Shown here piece by piece: positions 1-6,685 of a stretch of 64,000 nt of DNA. This DNA comes from Acidimicrobiales bacterium (lineage in GTDB: Bacteria; Actinomycetota; Acidimicrobiia; Acidimicrobiales; Aldehydirespiratoraceae). The stretch lies in the NCBI GenBank assembly GCA_033344915.1, contig JAWPML010000001.1, positions 1,174,369 to 1,238,368 on the forward strand. The letters are read 5' to 3'. The number at the start of each line of letters is the position of its first letter. Position 1 is the first letter of the stretch. The notes under the pieces are model-generated. The model did not search any database and was not told the DNA's origin. It saw nothing but the letters and a program-made list of their open reading frames with translations. The translations under genes were made by a program, and so were the position numbers.

Positions 1-1
1 C

Positions 2-313
2 TTCCTGCAGGAGCAGGACGCAGCGGCCGGCGGCGGGAAGATCCTCTTCAACGCCCAGGGCTACGGCACGAACGCAGCCGGCGACGAACTCGTGGTCGAC
101 CTCACCCGGTGGGACGAGGACAGCCAGTTCACCGGCGACGACATCATCGTCGACATCGGTGATCCGTTCTCCGACGACGCCGTCAGCTATTCGGCGACGG
201 GTGAGATCGGCATGATCACCGTCGACGGGTCCAACCTGAGCACCGGCGAGATCCTGTTCACCAACTTCGACCCGTTCGAGGAACTGCCGGGTTCGGTCCA
301 GCTCAGCTGCTGA
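2..313 (+). CDS. C-terminal end of an unknown protein (partial)
   Basis: The frame is open from the left edge and stops at TGA 311-313, so only about the last 103 residues are visible. The fragment is acidic and rich in Asp, Gly, Thr and Phe, with short beta-type stretches such as GEIGMITVDGS and GEILFTNFDPF, and it ends in a lone Cys. I recognise no family. The composition suggests an exported or cell-surface beta-rich protein, but the N-terminus that would show a signal peptide is outside the window. It is convergent with aroG, with only three bases between the stops. Confidence 0.6.
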   Translation, partial: FLQEQDAAAGGGKILFNAQGYGTNAAGDELVVDLTRWDEDSQFTGDDIIVDIGDPFSDDAVSYSATGEIGMITVDGSNLSTGEILFTNFDPFEELPGSVQLSC

Positions 314-316
314 CGG

Positions 317-1663
317 CTACGCCCGTTCGCGCAGGAGCTCGGCGACCCGGAAGGCGAGATCGACCGACTGGCGGCCGTTGAGCCGGGGGTCGCACATCGT
401 CTCGTAGGCGTGCTCGAGGTCGCCGTCGACGAGGTCGTCGCTGCCCCCGAGGCACTCGGTGACGGCGTCGCCGGTGAGTTCGACGTGGACGCCGCCGGGC
501 CAGGTGCCCTCCTGGGCATGGGCGGCGAAGAAGCCCGAGATCTCCTTGAGCACATCGTCGAAGTGGCGGGTCTTCACGCCCACTTCGGACGTGTACGTGT
601 TGCCGTGCATCGGATCACACGCCCAGACGACGGGATGGCCCGAGTCGCGCACGGCCGCCAGCAGCGGCGGCAGGCCTTCGGTCACCACATCGGCGCCCTG
701 GCGCACGATGAGGGTGAGGCGACCGGGGACCCGATCCGGGTTGAGCGCCTCGCACAAGCCGAGGACCTCGTCGGGCGTCGCGGTGGGCCCGACCTTGCAG
801 CCGAGCGGATTCTCCACGCCCCGGAGGAATTCGACGTGGGCGCCGTCGAGCTGGCGGGTGCGTTCGCCGATCCAGAGCATGTGGGCCGAGCAGTCGTACC
901 AGTCGCCGGTCAGCGAATCCTGGCGGGTGAGGGCCTCTTCGTAGTTGAGGAGCAGCGCCTCGTGGGACGTGAAGAAGTCGACCTCGTGCAGGGCCGGCAC
1001 CGTCTCGCCGGTGACGCCGCAGGCCGCCATGAACGTGAGCGCGCGGTCGATCTCGTCGGCCATCTGGGAGTAACGCTCACCGGCGGGGGAGGAGGCGACG
1101 AACTCACGGTTCCAGGTGGACACCTGGCGGAGATCGGCGTAGCCGCCGTGGGTGAAGGCACGGAGAAGGTTGAGCGTGGACGCGGCACGGTTGTAGGCGC
1201 CGAGCAGGCGCTGCGGGTCGGGACGACGTTCGGCCGCGGTGAACCCGACGTCGTTGACGCTCTGACCGAGGAAGGACGGCAGCTCTTCGCCGCCCTTGGT
1301 CTCGGTCGGGCTCGACCGCGGCTTGGCGAACTGGCCGGCGATGCGACCGATCTTCACGAGGGGGATGCCGCCGGAGTAGGTGAGCACGATGGCCATCTGC
1401 AGGATGACCCGGAGGCGGTCACGGATCGAGTCCGCGGAACTCTCGAACGACTCCGCACAGTCGCCGGCCTGGAGCAGGAACGCTTCGCCCTGGGCGACCT
1501 TGCCCAGTTTGGCGGTGAGGTCGCGGGCCTCGCCGGCGAAGACGAGCGGCGGTTGGTCACCGAGGGTCTTCAACGCCTGGTCGAGCTCGGCCTGATCCGG
1601 CCAGACAGGCTGGTGCTTCGCCTCGAGCGTTCGCCAGCTGTCGGGAGTCCACGTGGTGCTCAC
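317..1663 (-). CDS. aroG: Type II 3-deoxy-7-phosphoheptulonate (DAHP) synthase
   Basis: Condenses phosphoenolpyruvate with erythrose 4-phosphate, the first step of the shikimate pathway, in the cytoplasm. The roughly 448-residue protein has class II landmarks: LLQAGDCAESF near residue 65, RIAGQFAKPRSSPTE near 105 with the conserved Arg/Lys of the PEP site, and CDPMHGNTY near 350 with metal-binding residues. Length fits the actinobacterial AroG group. The GTG at 1663 is preferred over an in-frame ATG at 1711 because homologues begin near this point (TTWTPDSW) and a -10-like CAGACT lies six bases upstream, as for many genes here. It stands alone, downstream of the sigma factor gene and separated from it by two inverted repeats. 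Function is secure; the start is moderately sure. Confidence 0.93.
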   Translation of the reverse strand: MSTTWTPDSWRTLEAKHQPVWPDQAELDQALKTLGDQPPLVFAGEARDLTAKLGKVAQGEAFLLQAGDCAESFESSADSIRDRLRVILQMAIVLTYSGGIPLVKIGRIAGQFAKPRSSPTETKGGEELPSFLGQSVNDVGFTAAERRPDPQRLLGAYNRAASTLNLLRAFTHGGYADLRQVSTWNREFVASSPAGERYSQMADEIDRALTFMAACGVTGETVPALHEVDFFTSHEALLLNYEEALTRQDSLTGDWYDCSAHMLWIGERTRQLDGAHVEFLRGVENPLGCKVGPTATPDEVLGLCEALNPDRVPGRLTLIVRQGADVVTEGLPPLLAAVRDSGHPVVWACDPMHGNTYTSEVGVKTRHFDDVLKEISGFFAAHAQEGTWPGGVHVELTGDAVTECLGGSDDLVDGDLEHAYETMCDPRLNGRQSVDLAFRVAELLRERA

Positions 1664-1669
1664 CCGACA

Positions 1670-1675
1670 AGTCTG
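1670..1675 (-). promoter_or_regulatory. -10-like hexamer of aroG (possible leaderless start)
   Basis: CAGACT on the minus strand, six bases before the GTG start. It matches the TAnnnT pattern seen across the window except for the first base. Inferred only. Confidence 0.35.
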
Positions 1676-1716
1676 CTGCCGGAGAGGGGCTTGTTCCAAC
1701 CAGTTTCCCAAAACGG

Positions 1717-1748
1717 CCGAAGCCCCCGCCCGGAGGCAGAGGCTTCGG
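1717..1748 (-). terminator. Hairpin with T-rich tail between sigma factor gene and aroG
   Basis: An eight-base stem (CCGAAGCC 1717-1724 with GGCTTCGG 1741-1748) lies between the two minus-strand genes. On the minus strand the stem is followed by CCGTTTT, a weak intrinsic-terminator tail. Together with the longer palindrome at 1766-1812 it probably ends the sigma factor transcript before aroG. Confidence 0.45.
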
Positions 1749-1765
1749 TTCAGCGTTTCTGTTTG

Positions 1766-1812
1766 TTCTGTGAGTCTGAATCAGCACGAGGTGCTGATTC
1801 AGACTCACAGAA
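1766..1812. repeat. Perfect 22-base inverted repeat with three-base loop
   Basis: Arms 1766-1787 and 1791-1812 are exact reverse complements around the loop GAG. Each arm contains GAGTCTGAATCAGCAC or its complement. It lies eight bases beyond the sigma factor stop codon. Neither side has a clear T-tract, so it may be a bidirectional or L-shaped actinobacterial terminator, or a protein-binding or RNA-processing site. Confidence 0.85.
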
Positions 1813-1820
1813 CCGGAGAG

Positions 1821-2660
1821 TCAGGCGGCGTCGACGGTGTCGGCGATGCTGGCGGCGTGCTCGCGCACGGAGTTGATGGCTCGCTTGACGAGACGGCGGG
1901 CGGCTTCGGCGGTGACGCCGAGGTCTTCGCCGACCTCACGGTAGGAACGCTTGCGCCCGTCACCGAGGCCGAACCGCTGCTCGACGGCGTACTTGGCCCG
2001 CTCGTCGAGGATGTCGAGCAGGCCGGTGACCATCTCTTCCTCGGCCCGAGCCATGACCTCGACCTCGGGGCCGGGGTTGGAGTCGGGGAGGAGGTCGACG
2101 AGCTCGTTGGAGTCGTCGTCACCGATGGTGCGATCGAGGCTGGTGGGGGTGGTGAGACGGTGGAGGCGAGCATGCTCGTCGTCCAGTTCGTCGCCGTCGC
2201 CCGACACGGCCCGCAGCGCGGCCCGCAGCGAAGCGGAACGGTCGCCGGGGAGACGGACCAGCGAGGCCTTCTGATCGAGGGCACGACCGATGGCCTGGCG
2301 GATCCAGAAGGTGGCGTACGTGGAGAACTTGAAGCCCTTGCGCCAGTCGAACTTGTCGACCGCGTGCTCGAGGCCCAGGTTGCCTTCCTGGATCAGGTCC
2401 AGGAGTTCCATGCCGGGGGGAAGGGGGTAGCGGCGAGCAACGCTCACCACGAGGCGGAGGTTGGCCCGGATGAACCGGTCCTTGGCGGCCGCGGCATCGC
2501 GGATCGCCCGGTCGAGTTCACGACCCTTCTCGCCTGCTTCTTTGCGATCTCGGGCTTCGAAGCCCTTCTCGATGACCTGGGAGAGCTCGCGCTCCTCCTG
2601 GGCGTTGAGAAGTGCAACCGCACCGATCTCGTTCAGGTACTGTCCAACTGAATCGCTCAT
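1821..2660 (-). CDS. RNA polymerase sigma-70 family factor (group 2-like, short)
   Basis: A 279-residue sigma factor lacking region 1.1. Region 1.2 starts at the N-terminus (SVGQYLNEIGAVALLNAQEE). Region 2 contains RANLRLVVSVARRYP, LLDLIQEGNLGL and the promoter-melting stretch FSTYATFWIRQAIGRAL. Region 3 follows with its acidic linker, then region 4 (YAVEQRFGLGDG and the helix-turn-helix RSYREVGEDLGVTAEAARR). Region 4.2 departs from the housekeeping form: the usual RERIRQIE-type recognition helix is replaced by AEAARRLVKRAI, so -35 preference may differ. Alone in its transcript, with its own promoter upstream. It is too short to be the primary sigma factor; its regulon is unknown. Confidence 0.9.
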   Translation of the reverse strand: MSDSVGQYLNEIGAVALLNAQEERELSQVIEKGFEARDRKEAGEKGRELDRAIRDAAAAKDRFIRANLRLVVSVARRYPLPPGMELLDLIQEGNLGLEHAVDKFDWRKGFKFSTYATFWIRQAIGRALDQKASLVRLPGDRSASLRAALRAVSGDGDELDDEHARLHRLTTPTSLDRTIGDDDSNELVDLLPDSNPGPEVEVMARAEEEMVTGLLDILDERAKYAVEQRFGLGDGRKRSYREVGEDLGVTAEAARRLVKRAINSVREHAASIADTVDAA

Positions 2661-2816
2661 GACAACTCGCTCAACGGAAGTCGCAGACGCGATATTCCGA
2701 GTTTCGGTTTGGCATCCTCGCTTGTTCGTGAATGCCTTGGGTGGTTTTCGGGGGGAAGCAGGTACCGTGTGCTCGCGACTCAGCGAACGCGCGCCGCACT
2801 CCGGTCCAGCGGGAGT

Positions 2817-2846
2817 ATTTAAGCATTGTTGACGCGCCCTTGTCAG
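2817..2846 (-). promoter_or_regulatory. Predicted promoter of the sigma factor gene
   Basis: On the minus strand CTGACA (2846-2841) and TTAAAT (2822-2817) are separated by 18 bases, a good vegetative -35/-10 pair. It would give a leader of about 150 bases before the ATG at 2660. The leader contains no other gene. Confidence 0.5.
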
Positions 2847-2857
2847 CTCTGGCGTTG

Positions 2858-2871
2858 GTGACTTGTGTCAC
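2858..2871. promoter_or_regulatory. Small palindrome GTGAC-TTGT-GTCAC
   Basis: A five-base dyad with a four-base spacer, followed by another GGTGAC at 2875-2880. It lies just upstream of the predicted sigma-gene promoter and of nadD, as an operator might. No regulator can be named from sequence. Confidence 0.3.
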
Positions 2872-2926
2872 GTCGGTGACGCAGCGTGGTATTTCGGCCG
2901 ACATACGCAGGGTTCGGGACGAGTTC

Positions 2927-2932
2927 TATGCT
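2927..2932 (+). promoter_or_regulatory. -10 hexamer of nadD (leaderless)
   Basis: TATGCT, seven bases before the GTG at 2940. It overlaps the alternative ATG at 2928, which argues against that ATG being the start. Confidence 0.5.
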
Positions 2933-2939
2933 GCGAGCC

Positions 2940-3545
2940 GTGCAATCTGAGCGCATCGGGGTCTTCGGCGGCACCTTCGACCCACTCCACAACGGCCACC
3001 TCATGATCGCGCTCGAAGTGCGTGAGGCGCTCGACCTCGACCGCATGCTCCTCGTGGTGGCGAACGATCCGTGGCAGAAGACGGGCTCGACCGTCACGCC
3101 CGCCGCCATCAGACTCGAGATGGCGATCCACGCGGTGGCCGCGACGAACGACCTGTGCGGCGCCACCCTGCTCGAGGTGTCCGACGTGGAGGTCGCCCGC
3201 GGCGGCGAGACCTATTCCGCCGACACGCTGGAGCAGTTGCGGGCCGCTCATCCCTCCGCCGAGCTCTTCCTGGTCGTCGGGTCCGACGCGGCGGTCGGCC
3301 TCGACACCTGGAAGCGGCCCGACGACGTCCGTGAGCTCGCGTCCACCGTGGTGGTCGACCGTGGCGGGCGCGAGGGCGGTCGTCCGCCCGAAGGCTGGCC
3401 GCACGAGGTGGTGGACGTGCCCGTGATGGAGGTCTCGTCGAGCGACCTGCGGAACCGATTCGCCACGGGTCGCCCGGTTGCCGCGCTCGTTCCGCATACC
3501 GTCATCGGCGATGTTGCGATGCTTGGCCTCTACGGGACCGCCTGA
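2940..3545 (+). CDS. nadD: Nicotinate-nucleotide adenylyltransferase
   Basis: Transfers AMP from ATP to nicotinate mononucleotide to form deamido-NAD in NAD biosynthesis. The nucleotidyltransferase signature GTFDPLHNGHL is near the N-terminus, VVGSDAAVGLDTWKR is mid-protein, and the second ATP motif SSSDLRNR is near residue 165. At 201 residues it has normal length. The GTG at 2940 is chosen because the TATGCT -10 hexamer sits seven bases upstream and the Rossmann strand (IGVFGG) begins six residues in; ATG 2928 is possible. The next gene starts at the base after the stop, so nadD, the LytR_C protein and rsfS form an operon, a common actinobacterial order. Confidence 0.93.
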   Translation: MQSERIGVFGGTFDPLHNGHLMIALEVREALDLDRMLLVVANDPWQKTGSTVTPAAIRLEMAIHAVAATNDLCGATLLEVSDVEVARGGETYSADTLEQLRAAHPSAELFLVVGSDAAVGLDTWKRPDDVRELASTVVVDRGGREGGRPPEGWPHEVVDVPVMEVSSSDLRNRFATGRPVAALVPHTVIGDVAMLGLYGTA

Positions 3546-4766
3546 ATGACCGCGGTCGACGAGGCACCCACGGACGACGACGCGCCGCCGACCCGCCGGC
3601 CCCGCCGCCGACCGGCCCCGCCGGCGAACCCGTTCTTCCGCTTCGTCTTCCCCCTCCTGGTCGTGGGGGCCGGGCTCGTCGTCTTCCTGCTGTGGCGGGA
3701 GGGGACCAAGGCGGTCCTCGACACGACCGATGGTGAGGACGTCCCCGTCGTCACCGATCCGGATGCGCGTGGGTTCCTCGCGTTCGCCGTGCCCACGCCC
3801 ACACTGTTGATCGCCCACACCGACGACGCCGACCGACTCGTCGGTGTCTCCGTGCTGGCCCGCACCGCCGGCGACGACGGCGGCAGCCTCAGCATTCTGT
3901 CGCCCGACCTGCTCATCGACATCGAGGAGGACGTGATCCTCGACGTCGCCTACGCCGAGGGCGGTGTCGAGAGGCTCGAGGCGGCGGTGGCCGAGTGGAT
4001 GGGCATGGGTTTCACCGACGATCCGATGGTGATGACGGCGGAGCGACTCACCGGCTTCTTCGAGCTGGTCGAGCCGATCCCGTACGTGCTCGTCGACGAC
4101 CTGGTGGTGGACGACGGGGCCGGGGGCATCGAGGTGGTCATCGAGTCGGGAGGCCGAGGGTTCGACGCCGCCGAGCTCGCCGCCGTCTACGGCTGGCGCA
4201 ATCCGGGCGAGCCCGATGCGACGCGCTTCAACCGGCAGCTCGCCGTGTGGGACGCCTGGCTGGGAGAGATCCGGGCCGCGGAGGACCCGATCGCGGCGAC
4301 CCTGTTCTTCACCGATGGTTTGCCGCCCCACCTGCGGGCGATGGGGACCGGCACGGCCGACATCGAGCTGGCCCCGATGGCGCCGTTCTGGATCGATCCC
4401 GACGAACCGATCTACGCGCTCCGCGCCGAGGACAGCACGTGGCCGACCGATCGTCGGGTCGAGACGGTGCCCTTGCCCGTCGGTCACGAGCCGGGAGCCC
4501 TGCCGACGGTGCAGCTGCTGGACGGCACCGGCGACGCCGCCAACCGCAACGCCGCCCTTCCCAGAGTCGTCGCGGCCGGCGGTGAGGTGTTCATCATCGG
4601 CAACGCCTGGGAGTCCGACGTCGCCGAGACCTTCGTCAGCTATCACCTCGTCGAGAACGAGCCGATCGCCACGGCCTTCGCTGAGCGGATGGGCGTGCCG
4701 GTCGTGTTCGACGAGAATCCCAACGAAGTCGTCGACCTGACCGTTACCATCGGCCTCGACGCATGA
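3546..4766 (+). CDS. Membrane-anchored protein with LytR_C-type C-terminal domain
   Basis: 406 residues: an Arg/Pro-rich cytoplasmic N-terminus, one membrane segment at about residues 29-49 (FFRFVFPLLVVGAGLVVFLL), then a large extracytoplasmic part. Residues 70-270 resemble a reduced LytR-CpsA-Psr fold (LLIAHTDDADRLVGVSVLAR), but I do not see the Arg/Asp constellation needed for teichoic-acid-type phosphotransfer. The last 90 residues match the LytR_C pattern (VQLLDGTGDAANRNAALPRV). It sits between nadD and rsfS, where actinobacteria often carry such a protein. It overlaps rsfS by four bases (ATGA), implying translational coupling. A cell-wall role is inferred from family only. Confidence 0.75.
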   Translation: MTAVDEAPTDDDAPPTRRPRRRPAPPANPFFRFVFPLLVVGAGLVVFLLWREGTKAVLDTTDGEDVPVVTDPDARGFLAFAVPTPTLLIAHTDDADRLVGVSVLARTAGDDGGSLSILSPDLLIDIEEDVILDVAYAEGGVERLEAAVAEWMGMGFTDDPMVMTAERLTGFFELVEPIPYVLVDDLVVDDGAGGIEVVIESGGRGFDAAELAAVYGWRNPGEPDATRFNRQLAVWDAWLGEIRAAEDPIAATLFFTDGLPPHLRAMGTGTADIELAPMAPFWIDPDEPIYALRAEDSTWPTDRRVETVPLPVGHEPGALPTVQLLDGTGDAANRNAALPRVVAAGGEVFIIGNAWESDVAETFVSYHLVENEPIATAFAERMGVPVVFDENPNEVVDLTVTIGLDA

Positions 4767-5173
4767 CTGATTCTTCCCCTGCGGCCGAGCCCCTCGCCGC
4801 CGACGACATCGAGCGCTGGGCCCGTCTCGCGGCCGACGCGGCGGACGACAAGAAGGCCACCGATCCGCTTATCATCGACGTCGGCGACGTGTTCGCCGTG
4901 TCCGACTACTTCGTGATCACCAGCGGCTCGAACCCCCGTCTCGTCCACGCGATCGTGGACGGCATCGAGGAGAAGATCGCCGACGCCGGCGGCCCCAAGC
5001 CCGTGCGGGTCGAGGGCAAGGAAGAACGCGAGTGGGTGCTGATGGACTACGGCCCGTTCGTCGTCCACGTGTTCCTCCAGGAACAGCGCGACTTCTACCA
5101 ACTCGAGAAGCTGTGGGGCGACCGCCCCCGCCTCGACTGGCACCCGAGCGCCCCCGCCACCGAAGCGGGCTGA
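4763..5173 (+). CDS. rsfS: Ribosomal silencing factor RsfS
   Basis: A 136-residue RsfS/Iojap protein that binds ribosomal protein uL14 and blocks subunit joining when nutrients are short. Recognisable segments are DPLIIDVGDVFAVSDYFVI, TSGSNPRLVHAIVDGI, EGKEEREWVLMDYGPFVVHVF and the C-terminal YQLEKLWGDRP. The ATG overlaps the preceding stop by four bases. The N-terminus carries a short acidic extension (about 15 residues) before the domain. Third gene of the nadD operon. Confidence 0.94.
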   Translation: MTDSSPAAEPLAADDIERWARLAADAADDKKATDPLIIDVGDVFAVSDYFVITSGSNPRLVHAIVDGIEEKIADAGGPKPVRVEGKEEREWVLMDYGPFVVHVFLQEQRDFYQLEKLWGDRPRLDWHPSAPATEAG

Positions 5174-5254
5174 GACAACGATTTCGTCCGGCAGCCGCCG
5201 GTCATGCGATGCTGCCGTCGCAACGGCATGGTGTCGGTGGACGGGGGAGTTGTC

Positions 5255-5542
5255 GTGAGGAAGTGGGAACGAGCGGCGGAGTCGCTCGACGTCGCCGGCA
5301 TTGCGCTGGTGTTCGTGGGAACGATCGGCCTGATCTTCGCGGTGGTGGCGGGTATGTCGGTCCTGGCCAGAGCCGGCGAGGAAGGTGGCTTCGAGGGGTT
5401 CGCCGAGCACATCGTGCTTCTCAACGGCGGCGTCGGCGCGTTCGCGATCCTTGCCCTACTCGCGATCGGCGCGGGTCTCGCCGCTCGTGGGCTGGCACTC
5501 GTGGCCGAGCTCATGATGCTCGAGATCGAGGACGAGGCGTGA
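5255..5542 (+). CDS. Small two-span membrane protein, unknown
   Basis: A 95-residue protein with two hydrophobic segments (about residues 15-37 and 53-80) and an acidic C-terminus (LEIEDEA). I recognise no family. The GTG at 5255 is chosen because GGGGGAG lies five bases upstream and the resulting N-terminus (RKWERAAESLDV) is a normal cytoplasmic lead. In-frame starts at 5204 and 5228 have no such site. The last base pairs overlap the next GTG (GTGA), so it is coupled to the following lipoprotein gene. Confidence 0.65.
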   Translation: MRKWERAAESLDVAGIALVFVGTIGLIFAVVAGMSVLARAGEEGGFEGFAEHIVLLNGGVGAFAILALLAIGAGLAARGLALVAELMMLEIEDEA

Positions 5543-6495
5543 CGAGGGTGGAGACGAAGGTGTGGAGACGTGTGGGTGTGGTCGCGCTGGTCGCGTTGCT
5601 CGCGGCAGGATGCGGCGGAGACGGCAGCGACGCGGAGGCGGGGCCTGACATTGCGCAGGACGATGTCGTCGTGCCAACGGATGCCCAGCGTGATGACGGC
5701 GACATCCCTGAGGGATCCTGCCCGTACCTCGAGGATGCAGAGGTCGCCGCCATTGTGGGCGTGTCGAGCTTCGATCGCTCCGACGCGATTCAACTGTCGT
5801 CGACGGACGAGTGCTACTGGTATCAGGGCTCCGGATACCTGATGTACTTCGTGGTCAAGCCGATGACACCGGCGGAGCGCCGGTCGGACATCGACGCTCT
5901 CACCGGGGGAATCTCGAACGAGGGCTCGACCGGCGGGCTCCAATGGGAAGAGGGCGAGGGCAGCGGCTTCCAGGTCGTCGGCGTGGACCTCGGCGACCGC
6001 TCCATGCTCATGGTCGCGGAGGGCCAGTTCCAGCTGCACGAACTCCGTCAACTCGCGCTGACCGCATCGGCGCGGTGGGGTGGGTCAGACGAGATCGCCA
6101 CGCCGCCGGAGACGAGCGCGAGCGTCATCGTCGATGACGATGACGATGACGATGACAACGACGAAGGCGACGAATACACCGTCTGTGGCGACGGTGAGGC
6201 TACGGAGGCTCAGGTCGACGGAGGGCCCGCGCCGGCGACGTATCTCTACGACGGATTGTTCTTCTGCGTGCGGATACCGTCTGCCGGCACCTACACCGCG
6301 GTGGCAGAGGCGAGTTTCCCCTTCCTCGGCAAGATTCGATACGACAAGTCCAACGACGAATACTGGCCCGAGAACGACTCGACCTCTGACGAGTTCACCT
6401 TCCAGGTCGATGGGCCCCGCATCATCGAGATCAGCCTGAATGACTTCCAGGACATCGGCACCGGCTCGGGAACACTCACGGTCACATCCGGATGA
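5539..6495 (+). CDS. Lipoprotein with poly-Asp linker
   Basis: 318 residues. The N-terminus is a lipoprotein signal (VALVALLAAGC, Cys25). A first domain (about residues 45-175) contains CPYLEDAEVAAIVG and DECYWYQGSGYLMYFVV, a layout reminiscent of DUF3558-like actinobacterial lipoproteins. An uninterrupted run of eight Asp (6133-6156), from repeated GATGAC, forms a linker. The second domain (about 220-318) is beta-rich with two Cys (YTVCGDGEA, LFFCVRIP) and ends GSGTLTVTSG. The GTG start overlaps the previous stop. Function unknown; likely on the outer face of the membrane. The Asp run could bind divalent cations, which is speculation. Confidence 0.8.
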   Translation: MTRVETKVWRRVGVVALVALLAAGCGGDGSDAEAGPDIAQDDVVVPTDAQRDDGDIPEGSCPYLEDAEVAAIVGVSSFDRSDAIQLSSTDECYWYQGSGYLMYFVVKPMTPAERRSDIDALTGGISNEGSTGGLQWEEGEGSGFQVVGVDLGDRSMLMVAEGQFQLHELRQLALTASARWGGSDEIATPPETSASVIVDDDDDDDDNDEGDEYTVCGDGEATEAQVDGGPAPATYLYDGLFFCVRIPSAGTYTAVAEASFPFLGKIRYDKSNDEYWPENDSTSDEFTFQVDGPRIIEISLNDFQDIGTGSGTLTVTSG

Positions 6496-6533
6496 CACCC
6501 GGCCTCGCGCTCGCGGCTGGGAGATCGGGGTTG

Positions 6534-6606
6534 TGGAGCTAAGGGGAATTGAACCCCTGACCTCTTCCATGCCATGGAAGCGCTCTACCAACTGAGCTAT
6601 AGCCCC
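6534..6606 (-). tRNA. tRNA-Ala(GGC)
   Basis: Reading from 6606 down, the cloverleaf folds fully: acceptor GGGGCTA with TAGCTCC, D-arm GCTCAGTTGGTAGAGC, anticodon arm CTTCC-ATGGCAT-GGAAG with anticodon GGC, T-arm AGGGG-TTCAATT-CCCCT and discriminator A. The G3.U70 wobble that marks alanine tRNAs is present. CCA is not encoded. Confidence 0.97.
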
Positions 6607-6672
6607 GAGTTGTTCGGGGCAGAATCGTAGCACCGCGAGGTGAGGCTCCCACCCACGTTCGCGGCCGACGCC

Positions 6673-6678
6673 TAGCGT
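6673..6678 (+). promoter_or_regulatory. -10 hexamer (leaderless) of the GT-C-like gene
   Basis: TAGCGT, seven bases before the ATG at 6686; no Shine-Dalgarno sequence fits between. Confidence 0.45.
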
Positions 6679-6685
6679 CGCAGCG

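Noticed and set aside
1766-1812. Calling the long palindrome a standard Rho-independent terminator
   Set aside because: No T-tract follows on either strand, so I list it as an inverted repeat only.
2868-4646. 592-codon minus-strand frame over nadD and the LytR_C gene
   Set aside because: Low-complexity antisense translation, while the plus strand holds recognisable NadD motifs.
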